From Bacillus sp. FJAT-29790 (GTDB lineage: Bacteria > Bacillota > Bacilli > Bacillales > Cytobacillaceae): DNA of 64,000 nucleotides. Shown piece by piece: positions 24,490 to 32,989 of the stretch; positions within the stretch are counted from its first letter, which is position 1; each line of letters opens with the position of its first letter. The stretch covers positions 1,092,006 through 1,156,005 of the forward strand of contig NZ_JAHNZZ010000001.1 in assembly GCF_019039215.1 (NCBI RefSeq), in the 5' to 3' direction. A program made the position numbers and the translations under genes. The notes under the pieces were generated by a model. The model did not search any database. It was given only the letters and a program-made list of their open reading frames with translations, and was not told where the DNA came from.

Positions 24490-25857
24490 TTGGTTAATGC
24501 AAAAATACAGCGAATTTCCTATTCAGATCTTGAAAAAAACTTTCAAGAGGTTGATGCGGGCCTGACGAATCAAGAAGCGCTGGAAGAATCAAATCGATGT
24601 CTTTATTGCTTTGATGCTCCTTGTATTCAGGCTTGTCCGACCGGAATTGATATTCCTACCTTTATTAAAAAAATTGCTTCAGGAAATTTACTAGGGTCTG
24701 CTAAAACGATCATGTCTGCAAATCCAATTGGAGCGAGCTGTGCACGAGTGTGCCCAACGGAAGAGCTTTGTGAGGGTGCCTGTGTGTTGAATCATTCAAC
24801 AAAACCAATCTTGATCGGGAGATTGCAAAGATATGCAACTGATTGGGCGATCAAAAATGAACAAGCTCTGTTTCAGCCGGGAGAAAGCAATGGAAAAACG
24901 GTTGCTGTCATCGGAGGAGGTCCTGCAGGATTATCAGCGGCCAGGGAATTGGCGCGATTGGGGTATGAGGTTACAATTTTCGAAGCAGCAGAAAAAGCTG
25001 GCGGTTTAAATACGTATGGGATCGTTTCTTTCCGTCTGCCGCAATCGATTTCATTTTGGGAAGTTGATCAAGTTCAAAAATTGAATGTAAATATTCGAAC
25101 AAATACGATGGTCGGAAGGGATGTATCAGCAGAATACTTAACTGAAAACTATGACTATATTATTTTCGCAACTGGAATGGCAAATGTCCCTAGCCTAAAC
25201 ATAGAAGGTGAAAATTTAGATGGGGTATTTGATGCCATCGAATTTGTTAAGGCAACAAAAAGCAATCGTTTATCAAAGGATTTTGTCGGAAAGCGCGTTG
25301 CCGTCATTGGTGCCGGAAATACAGCCATTGATGGTGCTACCTGTTCTGTTCGTTTAGGGGCTGAAAATGTCAAAATCCTCTACCGCAGAACCGCGGAGGA
25401 AATGTCTGCATATGACTTTGAATACGAATTTGCCAAACAGGATGGCGTTGAGTTTCGGTGGTTAACAGCGCCTGCCCGCATTATTGGGGATGAAAACAGG
25501 AAGGTAACTGGGATTGAATGCATCAAAATGGAGCTCGGTGAACCTGATCAAGAAGGGCGTCGCCAACCAGTTCCTATTGATGGATCCCATCACACGATCC
25601 CTGTAGATGCGGTCATTAAAGCGATTGGACAAACGAGGCACCTAGAATTAATTGAATCGTTTGGTCTTGATCACAATAACGGAGTCGTTCAAGTGAACAA
25701 AGAAACAATGCAAACGTCAAATCCAAAAATATTTGCTTGCGGAGACGTTGTTTTTGGCAAAGGGAAGGGAGATGCAATGGTTGTAACAGCTGCCCAACAA
25801 GGAAAAGATGTGGCATATTCCATTCATAAGCAGCTCGCAGCAATTGAAACAGTATAA
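24490..25857 (+). CDS. preT: NAD-dependent dihydropyrimidine dehydrogenase, PreT subunit
   Basis: 455 aa; TTG start seven bases after AAGGAGG. N-terminal Fe-S region: CLYCFDAPCIQACP and ASCARVCPTEELCEGAC (~residues 38-98), as in the small subunit of glutamate synthase. FAD-binding site VAVIGGGPAGLSAARELARL (~138-157), NAD site VAVIGAGNTAIDGA (~271-284), closing FACGDVVFGKG. With PreA it reduces uracil and thymine with NADH, the first step of reductive pyrimidine breakdown. Repeat family 2 separates it from preA by 270 bp, so read-through or a second promoter is needed. Confidence 0.9.
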   Translation: MVNAKIQRISYSDLEKNFQEVDAGLTNQEALEESNRCLYCFDAPCIQACPTGIDIPTFIKKIASGNLLGSAKTIMSANPIGASCARVCPTEELCEGACVLNHSTKPILIGRLQRYATDWAIKNEQALFQPGESNGKTVAVIGGGPAGLSAARELARLGYEVTIFEAAEKAGGLNTYGIVSFRLPQSISFWEVDQVQKLNVNIRTNTMVGRDVSAEYLTENYDYIIFATGMANVPSLNIEGENLDGVFDAIEFVKATKSNRLSKDFVGKRVAVIGAGNTAIDGATCSVRLGAENVKILYRRTAEEMSAYDFEYEFAKQDGVEFRWLTAPARIIGDENRKVTGIECIKMELGEPDQEGRRQPVPIDGSHHTIPVDAVIKAIGQTRHLELIESFGLDHNNGVVQVNKETMQTSNPKIFACGDVVFGKGKGDAMVVTAAQQGKDVAYSIHKQLAAIETV

Positions 25858-25929
25858 CTGGATTCATGAAATCGCTCTCATTTCTATTGCTGCAATGATA
25901 ACTTGCTATAAAAGTATATCATCTTATTT

Positions 25930-26105
25930 TAACTTTATTCAGCAGAATCTCTAAATGATATAAATGGTGCGACGTATGCAAACAGGTATCCATTTCAGTT
26001 AGGGTCCAAACTCTTGCTGAATAAAGTTAAGCCTCCGATTTTTTAAAGGAATTTATCGAGCAAGCTAAGGTAAAAATCTGGGTGCAAATACGCCAAGGCG
26101 AATTT
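25930..26105 (+). repeat. Repeat family 2, copy A (5' leader of preA)
   Basis: Begins TAACTTTATTCAGCA (25930) and about 75 bp later has the complement TGCTGAATAAAGTTA. Then come AGCCTCCG, a second hairpin (GATTTTTTAAAGGAATTTATCGAGC...AAAAATC) and CGCCAAGGCGAATTT. Copies B and C are at 30909-31097 and 43672-43846. It ends 22 bp before the preA start codon. Confidence 0.88.
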
Positions 26106-26127
26106 AATGAAAAGGAGAGAAGTAGAA

Positions 26128-27414
26128 ATGGCTGATTTAAGTATTAATCTTGCTGGAATAAAGTCGCCAAACCCATTCTGGCTTGCATCGGCTCCCCCGA
26201 CCAATTCAGGCTATCAAGTGCAAAGAGCCTTTGAAGCTGGCTGGGGAGGAGCAGTTTGGAAAACGTTAGGGGATCCTATCTTGAACGTTTCATCACGATT
26301 TGCTGCAGTCAGTTTTAACGGCCAAAGGGTCGCAGGTTTTAACAATATCGAACTCATTACAGACAGACCGCTAGATGTTAATTTAAAGGAAATCTATGAA
26401 ACGAAAAAACGGTTTCCCAAACATGCGATTATTGCCTCATTAATGGTTGAACCGAAACAAGAGAAATGGCATGAAATCGTCAAGCGAGTGGAGGATGTAG
26501 GGGTCGATGGCCTCGAGTTAAACTTTGGATGTCCTCATGGGATGGCGGAACGGGGAATGGGCTCTGCTTCCGGTCAAGTACCAGAGCTTGTTGAAAGGCA
26601 AACTTATTGGGTGAAAGAAGTGGCAAAAACCCCTGTGATTGTAAAATTAACGCCGAATATTACAGATATCACGGTAACTGCGGAAGGAGCTGTAAATGGA
26701 GGAGCAGATGCAATCAGCATGATCAATACCATTAACAGCTTAGCAGGTGTTGATCTTGATTCATGGAATACGATCCCACATGTTGGCGGAAAAGGAGCCC
26801 ATGGAGGATACTGTGGACCAGCAGTGAAGCCGATCGCCTTAAATATGGTAGCAGAATGTGCAAGAAACCCAAGAATTAACATTCCGATCTCAGGAATTGG
26901 CGGCATCTCCAATTGGCAGGATGCCGTTGAATACATTCTTATGGGAGCGACAGGCGTTCAAGTTTGCACAGCTGCAATGCACCACGGATTCCGAATTGTT
27001 GAAGATATGATCGAAGGACTGGATCATTATTTAGAGGCTAAAGGAATCACATCCGTATCAGAACTTATCGGAAAATCAGTCCAAAGATATTCAGATTGGG
27101 GGAATTTGGACCTCAACTATAACATCGTTGCCAAGATCAATACAGATGTGTGCATTAATTGCAATAAATGCCATATCGCATGTGAAGATACATCTCATCA
27201 ATGTATTGATATGTTAACCGACACAAATGGGAAAAGCTATTTAAAGGTGCGAGAAGAAGACTGTGTAGGCTGTAACCTTTGTTCCATTGTTTGTCCAGTT
27301 GACGGAGCGATCGACATGATCGAAGTACCAAGTGAGCTTCCGCCAATGACATGGAATGAACGTCAGGCAGTCCTTAACCTGAGTGCAGACTGTAATTTAG
27401 ATGTTGCAAAGTAA
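26128..27414 (+). CDS. preA: NAD-dependent dihydropyrimidine dehydrogenase, PreA subunit
   Basis: 428 aa from ATG 26128, preceded by AAAGGAGA; the frame opens earlier at 26107, inside the ribosome-site region. An FMN barrel of the dihydroorotate dehydrogenase type (NPFWLASAPPTNSG, GVDGLELNFGCPHGM, PVIVKLTPNITD, PISGIGGI) is followed by two [4Fe-4S] motifs, CINCNKC-x3-C and CVGCNLC-x3-CP (~residues 343-385). It binds the pyrimidine and accepts electrons from PreT. The pairing with PreT and dihydropyrimidinase makes the assignment secure. Confidence 0.92.
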   Translation: MADLSINLAGIKSPNPFWLASAPPTNSGYQVQRAFEAGWGGAVWKTLGDPILNVSSRFAAVSFNGQRVAGFNNIELITDRPLDVNLKEIYETKKRFPKHAIIASLMVEPKQEKWHEIVKRVEDVGVDGLELNFGCPHGMAERGMGSASGQVPELVERQTYWVKEVAKTPVIVKLTPNITDITVTAEGAVNGGADAISMINTINSLAGVDLDSWNTIPHVGGKGAHGGYCGPAVKPIALNMVAECARNPRINIPISGIGGISNWQDAVEYILMGATGVQVCTAAMHHGFRIVEDMIEGLDHYLEAKGITSVSELIGKSVQRYSDWGNLDLNYNIVAKINTDVCINCNKCHIACEDTSHQCIDMLTDTNGKSYLKVREEDCVGCNLCSIVCPVDGAIDMIEVPSELPPMTWNERQAVLNLSADCNLDVAK

Positions 27415-27433
27415 TGGAGGAGGTTCAATCCAG

Positions 27434-28852
27434 ATGAAAAAACTAATTAAAAACGGAACAATTGTTACGGCTGCAGATACATTTATTGCAGATATATTAA
27501 TCGAAGAAGGAAAAGTATCGGCAATCGGTTTAAACTTATCCGCTCCAGAAGCTGAAATCGTTGATGCAAAGGATTGTTTCGTTTTTCCAGGCGGGATTGA
27601 TCCGCATACCCACCTGGATATGCCATTCGGAGGCACGGTAACGAAGGATGATTTTGAAACAGGAACGATTGCTGCTGCTTTCGGTGGAACAACAACAATT
27701 ATTGATTTTTGTTTAACGAATAAAGGAGAGCCATTACGAAACTCAATTCAAACATGGCATGAAAAATCAAAGGATAAAGCTGTTATTGATTATGGTTTTC
27801 ATTTAATGATCGGTGAAATCAATGAAGCTGTCTTGAACGAGCTTCCACAAGTCATTGAGGAGGAAGGAATTACATCTTTTAAAGTATTTATGGCGTATAA
27901 AAATGTGTTTCAAGCAGATGATGAAACACTTTTTCGAACGCTGCTTGCTGCTAAAGAACTTGGGGCATTGGTCATGGTCCACGCAGAGAATGGGGATGTG
28001 ATCGATTATTTAACAAAGAAGGCAATTTCGGAAGGAAATACTGCTCCAATCTACCATGCATTAACACGCCCGCCTGAAGTTGAGGGGGAAGCTACAGGCC
28101 GTGCGGCTCAGCTGACCGGATTAGCGAATTCTCAACTATACGTTGTCCATGTTTCTTGTGCAGATGCCGTTGAAAAAATTTCCGAAGCGAGGAATAAAGG
28201 ATTTGAAATTTGGGGCGAAACATGTCCGCAATACTTAGTCCTTGATCGCAGCTATTTAGAAAAACCAAATTTTGAAGGGGCAAAATATGTTTGGTCTCCA
28301 CCTTTGCGAGAAAAATGGCATCAGGATATCCTTTGGAATGCATTGAAAACTGGGCAATTGCAAACCCTCGGATCGGACCAATGCTCATTTGATTTTAATG
28401 GACAAAAAGATTTAGGCAGGGATGATTTTACGAAAATCCCAAACGGGGGCCCAATGATTGAAGACCGTGTTTCTATCCTATTTTCTGAAGGGGTAAAAAA
28501 AGGCCGGATTAGTTTAAATCAGTTTGTTGATATTACCTCAACTCGAATTGCAAAACTATTTGGCTTATTCCCACAAAAAGGAACAATTGCTGTTGGTTCA
28601 GATGCTGATATTGTCATCTTTAATCCGAAGGCAGAACGTGTAATTTCCGCCGAAACCCATCATATGGCTGTTGATTATAACGCATTTGAAGGTATGAAGG
28701 TTTACGGCGAGCCTGTTTCCGTTTTATCCCGCGGGGAATTCGTAATCCGCGATAAGCAATTTGTTGGAAAGCCTGGCTCAGGCCAATATTTGAAGAGAGC
28801 AAAATACAATGAGTTTATTACAAAGGATCAAAATGAAACATTATCGATCTAG
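27434..28852 (+). CDS. hydA: Dihydropyrimidinase / D-hydantoinase
   Basis: 472 aa from ATG 27434 (GGAGGAGG ten bases upstream). An amidohydrolase barrel with GGIDPHTHLDMPF (metal histidines ~residues 57-61), SFKVFMAYK (the carboxylated Lys), VMVHAENGD, YVVHVSCADA and LGSDQCSFDF (final Asp). Opens dihydrouracil or dihydrothymine to N-carbamoyl-beta-amino acids, step two of the pathway. It follows preA by 19 bp. The next enzyme, beta-ureidopropionase, is not present in the window. Confidence 0.92.
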   Translation: MKKLIKNGTIVTAADTFIADILIEEGKVSAIGLNLSAPEAEIVDAKDCFVFPGGIDPHTHLDMPFGGTVTKDDFETGTIAAAFGGTTTIIDFCLTNKGEPLRNSIQTWHEKSKDKAVIDYGFHLMIGEINEAVLNELPQVIEEEGITSFKVFMAYKNVFQADDETLFRTLLAAKELGALVMVHAENGDVIDYLTKKAISEGNTAPIYHALTRPPEVEGEATGRAAQLTGLANSQLYVVHVSCADAVEKISEARNKGFEIWGETCPQYLVLDRSYLEKPNFEGAKYVWSPPLREKWHQDILWNALKTGQLQTLGSDQCSFDFNGQKDLGRDDFTKIPNGGPMIEDRVSILFSEGVKKGRISLNQFVDITSTRIAKLFGLFPQKGTIAVGSDADIVIFNPKAERVISAETHHMAVDYNAFEGMKVYGEPVSVLSRGEFVIRDKQFVGKPGSGQYLKRAKYNEFITKDQNETLSI

Positions 28853-28934
28853 CAGTCCATATTCATTACCTCTAACTTGACTTTTCCGTTTCATAGATCT
28901 GAACGACTCCTGCCGGATGGCTTAAAACCAAAGT

Positions 28935-29040
28935 GTCAAGCACCAACAAGATACACGTTGGTACTTGACCTCACAACAGCAATAGATTGTAGGTTGGATT
29001 CATTATAAATCCACTGCTAAAAAATATAAATTGTGAGGTC
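28935..29040. repeat. Two adjacent inverted repeats between hydA and the permease gene
   Basis: GTCAAGCACCAAC (28935-28947) pairs with GTTGGTACTTGAC (28957-28969), one mismatch. Sharing its last bases, GACCTCACAA (28967-28976) pairs perfectly with TTGTGAGGTC (29031-29040), and a minor TGGATT/AATCCA dyad lies inside. No T-tract follows, so this is not a simple terminator. The whole hydA-permease gap (28853-29138) holds nothing else recognisable. Confidence 0.65.
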
Positions 29041-29138
29041 TGACCATTCCAGAGTTATCCTCTCCTAAGCGTATTCATACTGTTATTCGGTTATTAAAAA
29101 TGAAGGTCTCAAACTTAAACCGAACGAGGTGTGTTCAT

Positions 29139-30605
29139 ATGAAAACGAGTCATTTAAAATCACCTGATTTATTTCCCATTCAACAAAAAGATCGGAATAT
29201 TACTTCATTAGGCTTTTCATTCATGTGGGTTGGAATGGTTGTCGTGTTAGCAACCTTTGCTATAGGCGGTTCTGGTGTCATTTCCCTGCCTTTACCTCTA
29301 GTAATAATCGCAACGGTTATTGGATGCGTTGCCATTGGATTATTTATTTCCTTAATCGCAGACATTGGAATCGAACATGGACTGTCATTCCCAGTCTATA
29401 TGCGCGCGCCTTTCGGAACGATAGGAACCCATATTCCGTCAGTGACCCGTGGGATCACTGCTTCGATGTGGTTTGGTATTAATACGTACTTTGGTGCAAC
29501 AGCGATGAATGGCATTTTTAATATGTTATTTGGATTTGATAATTGGTTTATCTGCTATCTTATTTTCGCCATATTTCAATTAGTTAACACAGCGTTAGGA
29601 ATTAAAGCGATTGAACGATTTGCCGATTTAGCTGCACCCATCATTATTTTAATCTCGATTTGGATGTATGTATCATTATCAGATACGGCTGCTGCGCAAG
29701 GAAGAAACATTTGGACTTGGTCCGAAAATCCTGCAACTGGAAGTGCAGCCTTTACTGCTTTTTTAGTAGTAATTTTCAGTAATATGGGGTTTTGGGCTAC
29801 TTTGGGGGCAGATATTCCATCTATTTCACGATTTTTCAAAGCTCCAGTTAATGAAAAGAACTGGTTTAAGCGTAACAAAGGATCGTTGTATGGAAATCTT
29901 GTTGCCATGCCACTGACGCAAACCTTTATGATTATGATCGGCGGTGTATGTTATATTGCAGTGTTAAATTATGATCCGGTTATGGCCCTTCAAGAAGCCG
30001 CTAGCGGTCTCATCCTTGGGGTTCTCCTCCTTATGATCGTCCTTGCGCAATGGTCAACAAATACGGCGGCGAATGTCGTTCCTGCGGCAACGATTTTTTC
30101 AAACGTTGGCGGTCCTAAATTTCCATTCTGGGCTGGGGTCATAACAGCAGGAATTGTCGGATCTATTGTCCAGCCATGGACCCTGTTTGGGGTCATCATT
30201 CCACTGTTATTATTTGTCGGGGGTATTTTATCAGCTATAGTAGGTATCTTGTTTGCAGATTATTACTTGATTCGAAAGAGACGGGTGAATGTCCCCGAGT
30301 TATATGAAGATCATGGCCAGTTCAAGTATATGGGGGGCGTAAACTTAGCTGGCTTTATTGCCTGGATCGTCGGAGCGGTTGCTTCCTATTTTGTACCGAG
30401 CTATTCATTTTTAGTCGGGTTTCTGATAGGGGCTGCTTGCTACTATGTGCTTGCTAAATATTGGTGGTTTAAGAAATATAAACAAGCCGAAATTGAAGAT
30501 CCAAGCGACGACAAATATTTGGGGATTTCGGTAGGCCGCGATTGGATCATTGATCCGGGCGGGCTGGAAGTGATATTACAGAAAGATCAAAACAAAACCG
30601 TTTGA
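29139..30605 (+). CDS. NCS1-family nucleobase/allantoin-type permease
   Basis: 488 aa from ATG 29139, seven bases after GAGGTG. Twelve hydrophobic segments begin with SLGFSFMWVGMV, and the family marker SFPVYMRAPFGTIG lies near residue 85. GFWATLGADIPSISRF and WSTNTAANVVPAA are also NCS1 features. NCS1 carriers import cytosine, uracil, allantoin or hydantoins with H+ or Na+. Placed right after preT-preA-hydA, uracil/thymine or dihydropyrimidine/hydantoin uptake is the best inference. Confidence 0.85.
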   Translation: MKTSHLKSPDLFPIQQKDRNITSLGFSFMWVGMVVVLATFAIGGSGVISLPLPLVIIATVIGCVAIGLFISLIADIGIEHGLSFPVYMRAPFGTIGTHIPSVTRGITASMWFGINTYFGATAMNGIFNMLFGFDNWFICYLIFAIFQLVNTALGIKAIERFADLAAPIIILISIWMYVSLSDTAAAQGRNIWTWSENPATGSAAFTAFLVVIFSNMGFWATLGADIPSISRFFKAPVNEKNWFKRNKGSLYGNLVAMPLTQTFMIMIGGVCYIAVLNYDPVMALQEAASGLILGVLLLMIVLAQWSTNTAANVVPAATIFSNVGGPKFPFWAGVITAGIVGSIVQPWTLFGVIIPLLLFVGGILSAIVGILFADYYLIRKRRVNVPELYEDHGQFKYMGGVNLAGFIAWIVGAVASYFVPSYSFLVGFLIGAACYYVLAKYWWFKKYKQAEIEDPSDDKYLGISVGRDWIIDPGGLEVILQKDQNKTV

Positions 30606-30671
30606 ATTGGTATCCATTCATTGAATTCACCATTTTAAACAGTTGGCATATATCAATGTAGGAGGGATTTA

Positions 30672-30884
30672 ATGTCGGATCATCAACAGTTCCTTGATGA
30701 AAGGGACAGGATCGATTTTCTCATTCAAAAAGGCTATCTCATAAACAAGGTAAACGAAAATTTAGATGGGGCATTCGTCGATTTTACCCATCTAGAGGAA
30801 AAGAAAACTGAAACGGTTCGTATTGGCACCGCGAATGGGCGAAAATATTTTTCAACGCTTCTATTTCAACAGCAAAAGGGGTGA
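30672..30884 (+). CDS. Hypothetical 70-aa protein in the pyrimidine locus
   Basis: ATG with TAGGAGGG seven bases upstream, 66 bp after the permease. The N-terminus is acidic and helical (DHQQFLDERDRIDFLIQKGY), and the second half could be beta (VRIGTANGRKYFSTLLF). There is no cysteine or membrane segment. Not recognised. The close spacing suggests co-transcription with the permease gene. Confidence 0.6.
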   Translation: MSDHQQFLDERDRIDFLIQKGYLINKVNENLDGAFVDFTHLEEKKTETVRIGTANGRKYFSTLLFQQQKG

Positions 30885-30908
30885 AAAATCAGCATTAAAA
30901 ACACTTTT

Positions 30909-31097
30909 TAACTTTATTCAGCAGTTGTCTATAACGAGATAAGTAGCGAGATGAATGCAAATAGGTTTCCAAATCAGTAGGGGGGTCAAACCCCGGCTGA
31001 ATAAAGTTAAGCCTCCGGCGGATGCCTCAGATTTTTCAAGGAATTTATCGAGCAAGCTAGAAAAAAATCTGGACGCAAATTCGCCAAGGTGAATCTG
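30909..31097 (+). repeat. Repeat family 2, copy B
   Basis: Starts TAACTTTATTCAGCA and has the complementary GCTGAATAAAGTTA at ~30998-31011. It continues with AGCCTCCGGCGGATGCCTCAG, the AGATTTTT/AAAAATCT hairpin and CGCCAAGGTGAATCTG. It ends 18 bp before the start codon of the 77-aa gene at 31116. Confidence 0.88.
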
Positions 31098-31115
31098 ATC
31101 AAAGGGAGGGAGAAT

Positions 31116-31349
31116 ATGGAATTCTTATTAAAGGCAAAAGATAATGCGTATCCTTGTGAAGTCACAATTGATGAGGACAATGGACGCTACATGATTCGAA
31201 AATCAGACTCAAGCGGTGAAGTTTTCAATTCTCCTAAGGAATTAGTAGCATGGATTTTGGAAAACTGGCAATCAGGAGATTTTATCGATCAAGAGCAATT
31301 TGAATCCATGCTGAAGGAGATTCAAGTATACCTCCCGATCATTCATTAA
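31116..31349 (+). CDS. Hypothetical 77-aa protein
   Basis: ATG at 31116 with AGGGAGGG six bases upstream. A frame extension to GTG 31089 comes from repeat family 2 and has no ribosome site. The product (MEFLLKAKDNAYPCEVTIDE...) is acidic, with a beta-rich N-terminal half and a helical C-terminal half (SPKELVAWILENWQSGDF). No family recognised. Its only contexts are the pyrimidine locus and the leader repeat. Confidence 0.6.
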   Translation: MEFLLKAKDNAYPCEVTIDEDNGRYMIRKSDSSGEVFNSPKELVAWILENWQSGDFIDQEQFESMLKEIQVYLPIIH

Positions 31350-31436
31350 TCTGCATGACAAGCCATCTAATAAAAATGAGAAGGATTGGACTATTATGCT
31401 AATACTTCCTAGATAATAAATAAGTATGTAATAAAT

Positions 31437-31459
31437 AGCTCATTCTTTGAGCTTTTTTT
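31437..31459 (+). terminator. Terminator after the 77-aa gene
   Basis: AGCTCA / TGAGCT hairpin followed by seven T residues, 88 bp after the stop. Confidence 0.8.
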
Positions 31460-31464
31460 GTTAG

Positions 31465-31517
31465 GCAGCGGAAATCAACGGGCAAACTTTGTGGCTAAAT
31501 CAACAATATATGCGAAA
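31465..31517 (+). repeat. Repeat family 1, right-end fragment
   Basis: GCAGCGGAAATCAACGGGC, then CAAACTTTGTGGCTAAAT, CAACAATATATGCGAAAAAG. This is only the right end of the element; the GC-rich centre and left end are missing. Beyond it the 31518-31692 stretch shows only an AT-rich leader. Confidence 0.8.
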
Positions 31518-31692
31518 AAGTTTTATTCTCAAAAAAGCAATTATCATTTAAGTAGGATAGGCAATTTGTAAAAAACATACGGAACGCCGCTCTATTTAGC
31601 GTTCATTTTCGTATAAAACAACCATAGTTTTCCATGGCTAAAAGCTGTAAATTACATATAAGGAAATTGATATTGAAGAAGGCGGTGAGATT

Positions 31693-32868
31693 TTGAATTA
31701 TCAATCGAATCGAATCGATCAGATTCCACCCTATTTATTTGCAGAAATTAATAAGAAAAAAGCTGCACTGATTCAATCGGGGATCGATGTCATTGATTTA
31801 GGTATCGGTGATCCTGACCTCCCAACACCTACTCATATTGTTGGAAAATTAGTGGAAGAAATGCAAGAACCTAAGAATTTTAAATATCCAAGCTTCGTTG
31901 GATGTGCCGAATTTAGGCAAGCAGTTGCTGATTTCTATTCACGTCAATACGGTGTAAATATTGATCCGGAAACAGAGGTTCTGGCATTGATTGGTTCAAA
32001 GGAAGGGATTGCCCATTTAATCCCTACACTCATCGATCCAGGTGATTACGTATTAATTCCGGATCCAAGTTATCCTGTCTACCGGATGGCTACTCTCCTT
32101 GCAAACGGACAGTACTTCAATATGCCCTTGCTGAAAGAGAACAATTTTGAGCCTGATTTTAGTTTAATTCCGAATGAGGTAATTAAACAGGCGAAACTGA
32201 TGTTTTTGAATTATCCCGGAAATCCAACTGCAGCCACCGTTGATATTAATTTTTTCGAGCATGCCGTTTCTTTTGGCCAACAACATAATATCCCGATCGC
32301 CCATGATTCAGCTTATAATATGGTCACTTTTTCCGGTTATAAAGCGCCTAGTATTCTTCAGGTCAATGGAGCAAAGGAGATTGCTGTTGAATTCGGGTCG
32401 CTATCAAAAACTTATAATATGACAGGTTGGCGCATCGGCTATGTGGTTGGCAATAAAGAAATCATTAAAGCACTTTCGATTCTTAAAAGCAATACCGATT
32501 CTGGGCAATTTACTCCGATCCAAAAAGCTGCCGCCTTCGCTTTGAACAGCGATCAAACATGTTTAACAAAACATAATCAAATTTACGAAGAACGCATGGT
32601 GGCCATGTTGGATGCACTGGGATCGATTGGGATTAAGGCGGATCCACCGAAAGGGAGCTTTTTCATTTGGGCGCCTGTTCCTAGCGGATTTACATCCACT
32701 GAATTTGTTACGCAAGTATTAGAACAGACTGGTGTAATTCTGACACCTGGCAACGCTTTTGGACCATCAGGAGAGGGGTATTTCCGATTATCTCTATCGG
32801 TTCCAAATGAGAGATTATTTGAAGCGGTGAACAGGATTAAACAAAAGCTGCAAATTGTAGTTAACTAA
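31693..32868 (+). CDS. Class I aminotransferase (LL-DAP/aspartate aminotransferase group)
   Basis: 391 aa; TTG start behind GGCGGTGAG. PLP fold type I: IDLGIGDPDLPTPTHI, FLNYPGNPTAA (Asn), AHDSAYN (Asp), the PLP lysine in SLSKTYNMTGWRIG (~residue 236-243) and the carboxylate-binding Arg in YFRLSLSVP. Closest in style to DapL-type aminotransferases, but Bacilli make diaminopimelate by the acetylase route, and the gene lies between pyrimidine catabolism and an aldehyde dehydrogenase. A catabolic role, for example on beta-alanine or another amino acid, is my inference. Confidence 0.8.
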   Translation: MNYQSNRIDQIPPYLFAEINKKKAALIQSGIDVIDLGIGDPDLPTPTHIVGKLVEEMQEPKNFKYPSFVGCAEFRQAVADFYSRQYGVNIDPETEVLALIGSKEGIAHLIPTLIDPGDYVLIPDPSYPVYRMATLLANGQYFNMPLLKENNFEPDFSLIPNEVIKQAKLMFLNYPGNPTAATVDINFFEHAVSFGQQHNIPIAHDSAYNMVTFSGYKAPSILQVNGAKEIAVEFGSLSKTYNMTGWRIGYVVGNKEIIKALSILKSNTDSGQFTPIQKAAAFALNSDQTCLTKHNQIYEERMVAMLDALGSIGIKADPPKGSFFIWAPVPSGFTSTEFVTQVLEQTGVILTPGNAFGPSGEGYFRLSLSVPNERLFEAVNRIKQKLQIVVN

Positions 32869-32989
32869 TAGGTGTAAGTAAACTCGAATATAGGGAAGAG
32901 TGCGGAATTAATCTAGCGAAACCGCGGCTGCGACAACAATATTGTTTAACAGCATTTAATACTTTAATAGAAAATCTGGAGGGATAAAT

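Noticed and set aside
31693-32868. Annotation as LL-diaminopimelate aminotransferase for lysine biosynthesis
   Set aside because: Motif style fits DapL, but Bacilli use the acetylase pathway and the neighbourhood is catabolic, so only a general class I aminotransferase call is justified.
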